Origin: an uncultured Clostridia bacterium
GTDB lineage: Bacteria; Bacillota; Clostridia; Oscillospirales; Acutalibacteraceae
Direction: 5' to 3'
Length of the DNA: 19,861 bases
Assembly: GCA_937901145.1 (NCBI GenBank)
Contig: CALCHE010000190.1
Location: 1-19,861 of the forward strand
In this document: one piece after another, positions 6,154-12,485 of the stretch
Numbering within the stretch: the stretch's first letter is position 1
How the letters are laid out: every line of letters starts with the position of its first letter
The notes under the pieces: model-generated
Seen by the model: only the letters and a program-made list of their open reading frames with translations
Databases searched by the model: none
Told to the model about the DNA's origin: nothing
Made by a program: the position numbers and the translations under genes

Positions 6154-7464
6154 ATGAGTAAAATCTTAGTAGCAGGTGCAGGTCACGGTGGCTTGGTTGC
6201 CGCCATACATCTGGCAAAAAACGGCTATGACATCACTGTTATCGAAAAGGAAAACCCTGACACCATCGGTCACGACTGGCACGACTGGCTCAGCCTCGAT
6301 GCCTTCGACCGCTCCGGCATCGACCGTCCCGATGAAAGCATCTATTTTCCCGGTATGCCTCAGGGCTTCCGTAATCCGAAAGCCACAGTAATGCTCCGTG
6401 TACCTGTCGGCGAGGACTCTATCTGTATGGACAGAAAGCTTCTTATTTCTTATCTGCTCAGCCTTGCCGAAAAGTCAGGAGTAAAGTTTATCTTTAATAC
6501 GGAAATACTCTCTGCAGTAACCGACGGTGCGAAGGTAAAGGGTCTGAATCTCCGTGACGACGAAAGAATTTATGCAATTTACAGCGACCTGGTTATCGAT
6601 GCGGCCGGTATGTATTCTCCTGTACGCCGTAATCTTCCCCCGATCTGCGGAATAGAAAAGGAAATCGACGGTACAGGTGTTTTCCACGTTTACAGAGCCT
6701 ATTTTAAAAATCTCACGGGTGAAAAAACAGATCCGCCCTATCTCATTAATCTTTTTAATCAGAATATTCCCGGTATCGGCTGGACCGTAAGCGACGAAAA
6801 TTATGTAGACATCCTCATCGGTAAATTCGGCTCAGCAGGCCCTCTCACGGCAGACGAGGTAAACTCCTCTCTTGACGCATTCAGAAAAGAGTTCCCCTTT
6901 ATCGGTCAGGAAATCCTTCGCGGAGGAACCTTCATCGACCTTCCTATAAAGCGTATGCTTCCTATGCTTGTCTGTGACGGCTATGCGGCCATCGGTGACA
7001 GCGCAGGTATGACCGTTCCTCTTAACGGAAGCGGTATCATCCTCAGTATGAACGCGGGCAAGATTTTAGCCGAAGCTATCCTTAAGTCCGAAGGAAGCTA
7101 CGATAAAAAGTCTCTGTGGTCCTATCAGTACGAATATTTCCACCACTACGGAAAAGACCTCATCATTATCGACAAGCTAAAGGACTTTTTTAATTATGTA
7201 AAAGGCGAACAGGTAGACTATCTCCTCGAAAAGGAAATTCTCACACCCGAGCTTATTGCTGTGGCAGACGGTGCTCCCCTCACCCTTACTCCCAAACAGA
7301 TAAAGCATATAATCGCCGTATGCCCTCCCCTTCTGAAACTCATTCCCCCTCTGGCAAAGAATTTCCGTACCCTGCCATTTATGGACGCAGTGTGCAGGAA
7401 AATGCCCGAAATTTATAATGAACAGGCCGTAAAAGAATGGACTGAAAAGTATAAAGCACTATAA
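6154..7464 (+). CDS. FAD-dependent oxidoreductase (geranylgeranyl reductase/FixC-like superfamily)
   Basis: The 436-residue product begins with a Rossmann FAD/NAD(P)-binding fold: GAGHGG at 8-13 and an acidic end of strand 2 at Glu31. It also shows the DAAG motif at 149-152 and the second FAD motif GDSAG at 281-285, followed by an aromatic-hydroxylase-like GSGIILSMNAG. This order is that of flavin monooxygenases and FixC/geranylgeranyl reductase-type enzymes. The C-terminal third is a separate helical domain I cannot assign. No signal peptide is seen, so it should be cytoplasmic. AGGAG at 6141-6145 serves ATG 6154. The substrate is unknown; the adjacent transporter might supply or export it, which is inference from context only. 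Confidence 0.85.
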   Translation: MSKILVAGAGHGGLVAAIHLAKNGYDITVIEKENPDTIGHDWHDWLSLDAFDRSGIDRPDESIYFPGMPQGFRNPKATVMLRVPVGEDSICMDRKLLISYLLSLAEKSGVKFIFNTEILSAVTDGAKVKGLNLRDDERIYAIYSDLVIDAAGMYSPVRRNLPPICGIEKEIDGTGVFHVYRAYFKNLTGEKTDPPYLINLFNQNIPGIGWTVSDENYVDILIGKFGSAGPLTADEVNSSLDAFRKEFPFIGQEILRGGTFIDLPIKRMLPMLVCDGYAAIGDSAGMTVPLNGSGIILSMNAGKILAEAILKSEGSYDKKSLWSYQYEYFHHYGKDLIIIDKLKDFFNYVKGEQVDYLLEKEILTPELIAVADGAPLTLTPKQIKHIIAVCPPLLKLIPPLAKNFRTLPFMDAVCRKMPEIYNEQAVKEWTEKYKAL

Positions 7465-7470
7465 TAAAGC

Positions 7471-7510
7471 TTGCCGTCGGATAAAAATTTCGGCGGCAAA
7501 TAAAATTATT
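7471..7510 (+). terminator. Terminator after the oxidoreductase gene
   Basis: A 9-bp stem TTGCCGTCG/CGGCGGCAA (7471-7479 with 7491-7499, one G-T pair) is followed by an AT-rich tail ending in TTATTT. It separates this gene from the tRNA promoter. Confidence 0.65.
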
Positions 7511-7522
7511 TCGGAAAAAGTC

Positions 7523-7551
7523 TTGATTTTTTCGTTTTAATAATGTATAAT
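7523..7551 (+). promoter_or_regulatory. Promoter of tRNA-Ser
   Basis: TTGATT (7523-7528), a 17-bp spacer and consensus TATAAT (7546-7551) lie 14 bp before the mature tRNA 5' end. Confidence 0.8.
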
Positions 7552-7565
7552 AATCGAGTTGTTAT

Positions 7566-7658
7566 GGAGAGTTGTCCGAGCTGGTCGAAGGAGCACGATT
7601 GGAAATCGTGTAAGTCGCTAAAACGGCTTCGAGGGTTCGAATCCCTTGCTCTCCGCCA
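7566..7658 (+). tRNA. tRNA-Ser (anticodon GGA), CCA encoded
   Basis: The acceptor stem GGAGAGT pairs with GCTCTCC, with discriminator G at 7655 and CCA at 7656-7658. The anticodon stem CACGA/TCGTG holds the loop TTGGAAA, giving anticodon GGA (serine UCC/UCU). A long variable arm (about GTCGCTAAAACGGC) is typical of class II serine tRNAs, and the T arm is GAGGG-TTCGAAT-CCCTT. The 3' part serves as the attachment site of the downstream element, which rebuilds a complete tRNA. Confidence 0.97.
7599..7653 (+). repeat. Left attachment site (attL) inside tRNA-Ser
   Basis: These 55 bases, from the anticodon loop to the acceptor stem, are identical to 19807-19861 in the same orientation. Tyrosine integrases commonly use the 3' half of a tRNA gene as attB, and the element restores the tRNA on this side. 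Confidence 0.9.
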
Positions 7659-7664
7659 TTCTAT

Positions 7665-7700
7665 AAGGGTTTTCAAGCGATTGAGAACCCTTGTTTTTTT
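7665..7700 (+). terminator. Terminator of tRNA-Ser, supplied by the element
   Basis: A 10-bp stem AAGGGTTTTC/GAGAACCCTT (one G-T pair) with an 8-nt loop is followed by GTTTTTTT. It lies beyond the attachment repeat, so in the integrated state the tRNA ends in a terminator brought by the element. Confidence 0.8.
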
Positions 7701-7720
7701 GTTTCAAAATATAAGATTTT

Positions 7721-7748
7721 TGCCCTCTCGCCGACGTTTCGCCGACGG
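7721..7748 (+). promoter_or_regulatory. Left-end arm-like site A (CGCCGAC repeats)
   Basis: TGCCCTCTCGCCGACG then TTTCGCCGACGG contains two CGCCGAC units. A closely similar block in the same orientation lies at 19700-19728 near the right end. Paired repeats near both att sites are typical of tyrosine-integrase arm or Xis sites. Function is inferred. Confidence 0.5.
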
Positions 7749-7773
7749 GAGGGTTTGCCTATTTATGGGAGTT

Positions 7774-7788
7774 TGGCGTCAAGTGGCG
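7774..7788 (+). promoter_or_regulatory. Left-end arm-like site B (TGGCGTCAAGTGGCG)
   Basis: TGGCGTCAAGTGGCG matches the reverse complement of 19665-19679 (TGGCGTCAAATGGCG) at 14 of 15 positions. A further short match, GAAAAGTGC, occurs at 7802-7810 and 19685-19693. The 7659-7870 stretch holds no credible gene, only these motifs and the tRNA terminator. Confidence 0.5.
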
Positions 7789-7874
7789 GCAAGGGAAGGT
7801 GGAAAAGTGCCTGTTTGTCGGTGTTTGAGGTGGATAATTAAACTACAGGACAGTGTGTGAGGGGGATAATAAAT

Positions 7875-7902
7875 TTGAAAAAAACTGAAAATATGCTATA
7901 AT
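7875..7902 (+). promoter_or_regulatory. Extended -10 promoter of the first cargo gene
   Basis: TTGAAA (7875-7880), a 16-bp spacer, and TGCTATAAT (TATAAT at 7897-7902) form an extended -10 promoter. An in-frame ATG at 7901 overlaps the -10 box, so translation must start further down, at 7931. Confidence 0.8.
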
Positions 7903-7930
7903 GATAAAAAATAATGAGGCAGGTAGAATA

Positions 7931-9112
7931 ATGAATAGTAATGAATTGGCAAAGTTTTTATACGACAATGAAGTATATGATTCTTATCAGTTTATAATTA
8001 ATACACGAAAAACGATAAAAACTGCTTTGTTTTGCAAGGAATCTATATTGTCATTGATTTCAAAAATGACCGAAGAACAACAAATATGGCAGTCAAATTT
8101 TTTCAATGAATTAATTGAACAATCCGGACCAATTAAAAAGGTATCCCTTACTTATGATAAAATGCCAACATTTGGTTTTACTGTTTACGATATAGAGACA
8201 AATATTCCTTTTTTGTTAGATAAACTTACAAAAGATTTTTTTCAATATGTTAGGAATGCTTTTGATTGTATGTCTCAAGCAGCCAATACGGCTTGCCTTT
8301 CAACACGAGCTAAAGATATCGAGCGTGTAGATTTTGGGCGTATGAAAAAAATCTTTGAACAACAATCTTACTCACAAGATTTTCCTAGTATTTCAAGCTG
8401 GTATGCAGATGTTGCTAATTGTAATGAATTCAAGTATATCGAAGACTTTAACAATAGAACTAAACATATTTGTGATGTGTATATCAAAGTGTCAATGTCA
8501 CTGATTGGAGAAGGCGAAGAGTCTACTATAAATCCTTTTTTCAAAAAAAATCAACAGCATGGTAAACAAGATATTTCAGAATACTTGACGGATATTTATG
8601 ACTTTGTTTCTAAAGCTTACCATGATTTTATGATAGCCCTAAAAATTGAAATAACAAAAAAGAAGTATGTTGCAAACAGATATCACAAGATTAAAGCTTT
8701 TCAACAAAAATTTAAAGACAATCCTGATAACGGTTTCTCCATAGTGTATATTGATGCTACGAGCGACATAATAAATATGCCAAATGAAATCGAAGTGTTG
8801 CTTATGCGTGAGTATGATGACAAAATCATAGCAAAAAATTGTCCTGTAAAAATAATATATATCAAAGATCCTGATATGGATAATAACTATATCGGAAAAT
8901 ATGTTACACAAGATAATTGTGGTGACGATACCTTAATAAAATATCGCAAATATCAAAAAGTAGTACCCGAACCTGATACACTTCCCTTAGGTTTTCAAGC
9001 GATGACAGAGGATGAAAGTAAAAATGTGTTTTATCATGCTAATCACTTTATGGATATAACAACCGTGAGTGATGATGAGTTATTTTTACAAAGTGTTCAA
9101 ATTCCTTTCTAA
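7931..9112 (+). CDS. Cargo protein of unknown function, possibly HEPN-like
   Basis: I do not recognise this 393-residue protein with confidence. It is soluble and mostly helical in appearance, with no signal peptide or membrane segment. A helical middle part (about residues 90-200) contains RNAFDCMSQAAN and later EFKYIEDFNNRTKH. The latter recalls the FNN..KH patterns of some HEPN-type helical domains found in defence proteins, but no clear Rx4-6H motif is seen, so this is a guess. ATG 7931 is preferred because the in-frame ATG at 7901 sits in the -10 box; AGGCAGG (7917-7923) precedes 7931. The gene is visibly AT-richer than its neighbours, has its own promoter, and stands alone next to attL. 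That is a usual place for accessory genes picked up by an island. Confidence 0.75.
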   Translation: MNSNELAKFLYDNEVYDSYQFIINTRKTIKTALFCKESILSLISKMTEEQQIWQSNFFNELIEQSGPIKKVSLTYDKMPTFGFTVYDIETNIPFLLDKLTKDFFQYVRNAFDCMSQAANTACLSTRAKDIERVDFGRMKKIFEQQSYSQDFPSISSWYADVANCNEFKYIEDFNNRTKHICDVYIKVSMSLIGEGEESTINPFFKKNQQHGKQDISEYLTDIYDFVSKAYHDFMIALKIEITKKKYVANRYHKIKAFQQKFKDNPDNGFSIVYIDATSDIINMPNEIEVLLMREYDDKIIAKNCPVKIIYIKDPDMDNNYIGKYVTQDNCGDDTLIKYRKYQKVVPEPDTLPLGFQAMTEDESKNVFYHANHFMDITTVSDDELFLQSVQIPF

Positions 9113-9174
9113 TTTGTCAATATGTTTTCACAACTTCTTTATGAAATTGCGAGAATGTTTTTTCCTCAAAAATA

Positions 9175-9189
9175 ACTAACAATACATTA
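9175..9189 (+). repeat. Leader repeat ACTAACAATAYATTA, copy 1
   Basis: ACTAACAATACATTA recurs at 9605-9619 as ACTAACAATATATTA (14 of 15). Each is preceded by a related AATGTT..TTTC/CTC..AAAA stretch. Copy 1 lies 28 bp before the excisionase-like gene. It could be an operator or a duplicated leader. Confidence 0.5.
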
Positions 9190-9216
9190 TTAATCACAAA
9201 AGAAAGGACTAATATT

Positions 9217-9393
9217 ATGGTTGCAGTAAAAAGAGCATATTTGAGCATTGAAGAAATCGCTAAAGAGTATCTTCCTATGTCAAGGAAGAAAATCAGAGAG
9301 CTTGTAACTAAAAATCTTTCATACCGAAAAATCGGAGGAAGGATATATGTTTCAAGACAAGCTATCGAAGAATGGTTGAAAGAAAACAAGTAA
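9217..9393 (+). CDS. Excisionase-like helix-turn-helix DNA-binding protein
   Basis: This 58-residue protein has the layout of the small MerR/excisionase-type HTH family: YLSIEEIAKEYLPMSRKKIRE (helix-turn-helix), then a beta hairpin YRKIGGRIYVSR and a final helix QAIEEWLKENK. Such proteins direct tyrosine integrases towards excision by bending DNA at the attachment sites, or act as small regulators. AGAAAGGA (9201-9208) is spaced eight bases before ATG 9217. A strong terminator follows at once, so it forms its own transcription unit about 4.3 kb before the first integrase gene. That distance leaves open which integrase it serves, and a purely regulatory role is possible. Confidence 0.8.
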   Translation: MVAVKRAYLSIEEIAKEYLPMSRKKIRELVTKNLSYRKIGGRIYVSRQAIEEWLKENK

Positions 9394-9399
9394 CAGAAA

Positions 9400-9433
9400 A
9401 GAGGTATGAGCCACAGGGTTCATATCTCTTTTT
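9400..9433 (+). terminator. Terminator after the excisionase-like gene
   Basis: A 13-bp stem AGAGGTATGAGCC-ACAG-GGTTCATATCTCT (two G-T pairs) is followed by TTTT. It resembles the hairpin at 9976-10004 in sequence. Confidence 0.8.
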
Positions 9434-9572
9434 GGTATATATCTATATATACCCACCCAGATTGAGAAATTCACGGGTTTACGGGGTTGTACCTCGAAAA
9501 GCCACATAGTATAAGGGATTCACAGCTTGTACCCAACGGGAGAATATTTGAATTTTCACGGAATATCAACGG

Positions 9573-9588
9573 GGAACAAAAATGTTCC
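9573..9588. promoter_or_regulatory. Palindrome GGAACA-AAAA-TGTTCC
   Basis: This perfect 6-bp inverted repeat lies in the 250-bp non-coding stretch 9434-9683. A related palindrome, GTTCCT-TAT-AGGAAC, lies at 15917-15931. The same stretch has three TTCAC-starting motifs (about 9470-9565). These could be regulator sites or a leader structure; I see no gene here. Confidence 0.35.
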
Positions 9589-9604
9589 TTTCTCACCGAA
9601 AAAA

Positions 9605-9619
9605 ACTAACAATATATTA
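9605..9619 (+). repeat. Leader repeat ACTAACAATAYATTA, copy 2
   Basis: ACTAACAATATATTA is the second copy of the motif at 9175-9189, here about 65 bp before the gene starting at 9684. Confidence 0.5.
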
Positions 9620-9683
9620 GAGGGTAGCAGTGTACATACTTTGCACTTGTTATCAAATAATTATAGAGAAAGGAGCATCATCT

Positions 9684-9971
9684 ATGAGGATGTTTACTTT
9701 GGCTTGTGGTGCCGCAAGAAAAGAAGTTGACCTTCGTGACTATGAAGATGTTATCATTAAGGCGGTAACAGATGTTATCCCTAATGCAAAAGTAAAAGTG
9801 TTCAAGGAATGTTATGTTATTGATAGTGTTACAGTAGGTGAATCTATTAAAATCGGCAGAAAACTTGCTTCAACAGCTTTATGTACATATTGTATCAAGA
9901 TTTCAAAGCTCTTCAACGGTGGAGACATCAATGATAGATTTCTTGAGCTTTTGGAAGAGGAAAACAAGTAG
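9684..9971 (+). CDS. Hypothetical protein, 95 residues
   Basis: I do not recognise this small soluble protein. It starts MRMFTLACGAARKEVDLRDYEDVIIKA and has a mixed alpha/beta look, with a central hydrophobic-alternating part (AKVKVFKECYVIDSVTV) and an acidic end ELLEEENK. ATG 9684 is chosen because AGAAAGGAG ends eight bases before it; the frame stays open upstream to 9630 but without a ribosome binding site. The gene is preceded by a leader motif and followed by a terminator that both resemble those around the excisionase-like gene. This suggests a duplicated expression cassette carrying a different gene. Confidence 0.75.
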   Translation: MRMFTLACGAARKEVDLRDYEDVIIKAVTDVIPNAKVKVFKECYVIDSVTVGESIKIGRKLASTALCTYCIKISKLFNGGDINDRFLELLEEENK

Positions 9972-9975
9972 TAAT

Positions 9976-10013
9976 GAGAGATGAATCGTTATGGTTCATC
10001 TCTCTGTTTTTTT
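9976..10013 (+). terminator. Terminator after the 95-residue gene
   Basis: A 12-bp stem GAGAGATGAATC-GTTAT-GGTTCATCTCTC (one G-T pair) is followed by TGTTTTTTT. Confidence 0.85.
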
Positions 10014-10116
10014 GCCTTAAAAACCGTATCAGGGCGTTTTTCAGATATATATTATTTCTTTGAAGTATGTGCCTACAAGGCTGATGCTTTAAATATTATT
10101 TCAGGAGGAACAGCGT

Positions 10117-10158
10117 ATGCAAAAACACAATTATTTTTCTAAGGAGGTTTCATTATGA
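10117..10158 (+). CDS. Micro-ORF, 13 residues, coupled to the next gene
   Basis: MQKHNYFSKEVSL is encoded after a perfect AGGAGG (10103-10108) at ideal spacing. Its codons AAG-GAG-GTT form the ribosome binding site of the next ORF, and its stop overlaps the next ATG in an ATGA. This looks like translational coupling. Whether the peptide itself has a role cannot be told. Confidence 0.45.
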   Translation: MQKHNYFSKEVSL

Positions 10159-10232
10159 GCTATTTTATTGCCGGATTTCTTATAAGTTTCGGTGTTATTG
10201 CACTGACCGACAAAGTTATTTCAAGTGGGTGA
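10155..10232 (+). CDS. Tiny membrane protein, 25 residues
   Basis: The product has one hydrophobic segment (YFIAGFLISFGVIAL) and a short polar end. AAGGAGG (10141-10147) is well placed before the ATG. The YFIAG motif recurs in the 38-residue membrane protein at 10590. Size and make-up fit a single-pass small membrane protein, of unknown role. Confidence 0.55.
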   Translation: MSYFIAGFLISFGVIALTDKVISSG

Positions 10233-10266
10233 CGGTATGATTTCGGCACTCACTTTTACTTTTTCA
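10223..10266 (+). terminator. Possible terminator overlapping the tiny gene's end
   Basis: A 9-bp stem AAGTGGGTG (10223-10231) with CACTCACTT (10247-10255) is followed by TTACTTTTTC. It overlaps the stop codon region of the 25-residue gene and may be an attenuator before the next genes. Confidence 0.4.
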
Positions 10267-10283
10267 GAAAGGAGTTATTATCA

Positions 10284-10577
10284 ATGATAAAAATAGGTCA
10301 TCTTCATAGTATTACTGAAACAGATATACCTGAAAGTATCTTGAAAAGTGTTAAGGAAGATTTAAGTGTACTTGATTTCAACTATGGCAGTAACAGAGAT
10401 ATCGACAATGATGCCGGAGGCTTTGTTGTTATATGTGAAAAAGACGAGATAATATCAATTCCGTACTTCAATGAGTATGCAGAGGAGTTTGAATATCGTG
10501 CTATTGTTGGTGGGTATGATAAACGACTTTATGTATCAGGAACAGAGAGAAATATTATTCTTTACAGAAAATGCTAA
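10284..10577 (+). CDS. Hypothetical protein, 97 residues
   Basis: I do not recognise this soluble acidic protein. It has an N-terminal helix-like part (TDIPESILKSVKEDLSVL) and a beta-rich middle and end (GGFVVICEKDEIISIPYF, then YRAIVGGYDKRLYVSG). GAAAGGAG at 10267-10274 serves ATG 10284. It is followed by the 38-residue membrane protein gene after 12 bp, so both are likely in one operon that continues to the DUF960 gene and beyond. Confidence 0.75.
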   Translation: MIKIGHLHSITETDIPESILKSVKEDLSVLDFNYGSNRDIDNDAGGFVVICEKDEIISIPYFNEYAEEFEYRAIVGGYDKRLYVSGTERNIILYRKC

Positions 10578-10589
10578 GGGGGTGAAGAT

Positions 10590-10706
10590 ATGTTTTCAAT
10601 GATAGCTCTTGCTATGACAGCAAGTATGGAATATTTCATTGCAGGCTCAACGGCGGCAATATCGCTTTACTGCGGCACAAAATTACCAAGAAACAAAAGA
10701 AAGTAA
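10590..10706 (+). CDS. Small membrane protein, 38 residues
   Basis: The product has a hydrophobic stretch (MIALAMTASMEYFIAGSTAA) followed by a basic end KLPRNKRK, the positive-inside pattern of a single-pass membrane protein. AAGGGGGTGAAG precedes ATG 10590. The YFIAG motif also occurs in the 25-residue protein at 10155, so the two may be related. An overlapping frame upstream of the next gene is rejected in favour of this one because only this one has a ribosome binding site. Confidence 0.6.
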   Translation: MFSMIALAMTASMEYFIAGSTAAISLYCGTKLPRNKRK

Positions 10707-10719
10707 GGAAGGAAAAGCT

Positions 10720-11067
10720 ATGATAACACTATACACTAAAGAAGACATTGAGAGATGTGGTCTACCGTCTTTTATCTGTGATACTGCATACTGCCTTCTT
10801 GATGCATACAAGGCAAAAAACCTTGAAAAATACGGCGGTGTATTTTGGATTGAGAATGCAGAGGAACTTGCTCCATACGAAACCAAAACGGTTGAATTTG
10901 TTGAAATAATCATCACAGAAAAAGGCAAGATATGGCACGGAGCATTCATATCTAACAATGATTATGCCACAGATATCTATGTTGAAGACAGTATCATAAC
11001 ATCAGCCATAAAAGAAGAATGGCAAGCAAATTTGATAAGGACGGTGGATGAAAATGAATTTCAATAA
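10720..11067 (+). CDS. Hypothetical protein, 115 residues
   Basis: I do not recognise this acidic soluble protein. It starts MITLYTKEDIERCGLP and has a helical N-terminal half and a beta-strand part VEFVEIIITEKGKIW. AGGAAGG (10707-10713) is spaced six bases before ATG 10720; an in-frame ATG at 10639 would overlap the preceding gene without a ribosome binding site. Its 3' end overlaps the DUF960 gene by 20 bp, which indicates tight operon packing. Confidence 0.8.
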   Translation: MITLYTKEDIERCGLPSFICDTAYCLLDAYKAKNLEKYGGVFWIENAEELAPYETKTVEFVEIIITEKGKIWHGAFISNNDYATDIYVEDSIITSAIKEEWQANLIRTVDENEFQ

Positions 11068-11365
11068 TAAAGGTTACTCTACTCAAGGGTACATAAGTGA
11101 AATACCTCTTGTTGTTCAGTTGATGATATCTTCAATGCTTCACAAAAGAATTGAAGAAAAGAAAGAAGTAGATTATCTTCAAGTCTTCAAGTTGAGTAGA
11201 GAACAAAATGAACAGGGAATAATCTGTCAGAAAATCGTACACAAACAGGAACAGCCGCCTATGGAAGATGTTTGTTATCTTATAACTGACGAAGCAGTTA
11301 ACGAAACTGTTTTCTGCATTGATGATGAAACCCACCATACCTTTTTGCTGTCAAGGGAGTATTGA
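11048..11365 (+). CDS. DUF960 family protein
   Basis: This 105-residue protein matches my memory of the DUF960 family of Firmicutes and their mobile elements. It shows GYISEIPLVVQLMI, then VDYLQVFKL, then QKIVHKQEQPP, and ends CIDDETHHTFLLSREY. Biochemical role is unknown in the family. Two starts are possible, ATG 11048 and ATG 11054; AAGG (11037-11040) favours the first and GGTGG (11043-11047) would suit the second. It overlaps the preceding gene and is followed after two bases by the next start, so it lies in the middle of an operon. Confidence 0.85.
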   Translation: MKMNFNNKGYSTQGYISEIPLVVQLMISSMLHKRIEEKKEVDYLQVFKLSREQNEQGIICQKIVHKQEQPPMEDVCYLITDEAVNETVFCIDDETHHTFLLSREY

Positions 11366-11367
11366 TT

Positions 11368-11673
11368 ATGCTTGAATTCAAACCCGAAGACAAAGCTGAA
11401 ATTCCCGATGATAAGCAACTTTCCGATATCGTTCAGGCTCATTTATCCTTTATGAAGCTATTTTCATCAGATGATGATATTTCGTATGCCCTCATAATTT
11501 CTCAAAGCAAAGAAGAAACAGAAAAGCTGACGAAAGGTGTTCCCGATAGTGTCAATATCACAGGGAACTACTTTGAAGTGACTTTCATTGATGATAATTC
11601 TGTGAAAGTAGTAATTGTCAGCAAAAAGTATGTAACAAGTAACATCGAGCGATATATCGATTGTTACAGTTGA
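11368..11673 (+). CDS. Hypothetical protein, 101 residues
   Basis: I do not recognise this acidic protein. It begins MLEFKPEDKAEIPDD, has a helical first half and a beta-rich second half (YFEVTFIDDNSVKVVIVSKKY). AAGGGAG (11353-11359) serves ATG 11368; an in-frame TTG at 11362 would be too close. It starts two bases after the DUF960 stop, so the two are translated from one message. Confidence 0.75.
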   Translation: MLEFKPEDKAEIPDDKQLSDIVQAHLSFMKLFSSDDDISYALIISQSKEETEKLTKGVPDSVNITGNYFEVTFIDDNSVKVVIVSKKYVTSNIERYIDCYS

Positions 11674-11760
11674 AATTTACAAGGAATTATACAAATGAAA
11701 ATTCCGGAAGATGAGGGTATAATTACAAATGAGCTAATACATAAATCGGGAGGTCTTTTA

Positions 11761-12030
11761 ATGAACGATATAAACAAAGACCAACTAAACGGTATTTATG
11801 CAGACCTTTGTTGCCTGATCGGTCTTGAAAAAACTCTTGTTCTGTATAGTTCTTTTAAGGGTGAACAAATCACTTTTCCTATGAGACTTATTTCAAAGGA
11901 ATATTCAACGCAGAAAATCCTTGAAAGATATGACGGGACTAATCTGAAAGCTCTTGCAAAGGAATACGGTTATTCGGAACGATGGGTCAGAGAGATTATC
12001 AGTAAAGGAGACAGAAGAGAAACAGGATAA
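11761..12030 (+). CDS. Mor-like transcription activator family protein
   Basis: This 89-residue product resembles the Mor/C activator family first known from phage Mu and common as small proteins on Firmicute elements. Features are the pattern LIGLEKTLVLYSSFKGEQITFP, then ILERYDGTNLKALAKEYGYSE, then RWVREIIS, the last forming a helix-turn-helix. It probably binds DNA and activates element genes. ATG 11761 follows GGGAGG (11748-11753) closely. An in-frame ATG at 11695 with a weaker AAGGAA would add 22 residues and cannot be excluded. It is the best candidate for a regulator of the element's own operons. Confidence 0.8.
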   Translation: MNDINKDQLNGIYADLCCLIGLEKTLVLYSSFKGEQITFPMRLISKEYSTQKILERYDGTNLKALAKEYGYSERWVREIISKGDRRETG

Positions 12031-12075
12031 ATAAAAAAGCAAAAAAATAAAAACATTATAAGGAGCGTAAAAAAA

Positions 12076-12468
12076 ATGAATGTTGGCGGCGTAATACTTC
12101 TTCTTTTGATAACTTTAGCTTTGTGGGTTCTTTATCACAAAATCTTTGATGTGTACTATTTTGATACAATTGGCGGCTTAGGAAAAGAGTTTATAGTATG
12201 CTTTATTCTTAGTTTTATAGTTATGGCGATATTGAAGAAAATAGGAAAAGTACTGTTAATTATTTTCGTAATCGGTATAGCAATAGCAGTTGTGTTAGCA
12301 TTGCTTGGCGTAATTGGAAGCAAGAATACGGACGCAGAAAAATCCGATGAATCTCCAGAAGAAAAATCATCATCTGATACATCTTCCAATAATTCAGTCA
12401 CAGAAGCAGAAGTTGAAATACAATCTAAGGGTTCTCCCTCTGAATCTGAAATTACTGAAAATATCTAA
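12076..12468 (+). CDS. Membrane protein with acidic Ser-rich tail
   Basis: This 130-residue protein has three hydrophobic segments (about 3-23, 39-54 and 58-81) and then a polar tail rich in Ser, Glu, Asp and Asn up to the C-terminus, which looks disordered. No family is recognised. AAGGAG (12059-12064) precedes ATG 12076. The next gene, a PH-like/SHOCT protein, begins 17 bp later, so the two are likely co-expressed. A link to membranes for both is possible but unproven. Confidence 0.75.
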   Translation: MNVGGVILLLLITLALWVLYHKIFDVYYFDTIGGLGKEFIVCFILSFIVMAILKKIGKVLLIIFVIGIAIAVVLALLGVIGSKNTDAEKSDESPEEKSSSDTSSNNSVTEAEVEIQSKGSPSESEITENI

Positions 12469-12485
12469 GAGAAAGGATATAAACA

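Noticed and set aside
7543..7860. ORF of 105 residues across the tRNA and element left end
   Set aside because: It overlaps tRNA-Ser and its terminator; it has no ribosome binding site and an Arg-rich, artefact-like product.
7901..7930. ATG 7901 as start of the first cargo gene
   Set aside because: It overlaps the -10 box of the promoter.
9527..9730. 67-residue ORF in the 9434-9683 leader
   Set aside because: No ribosome binding site; it overlaps the palindrome and runs into the 9684 gene in another frame.
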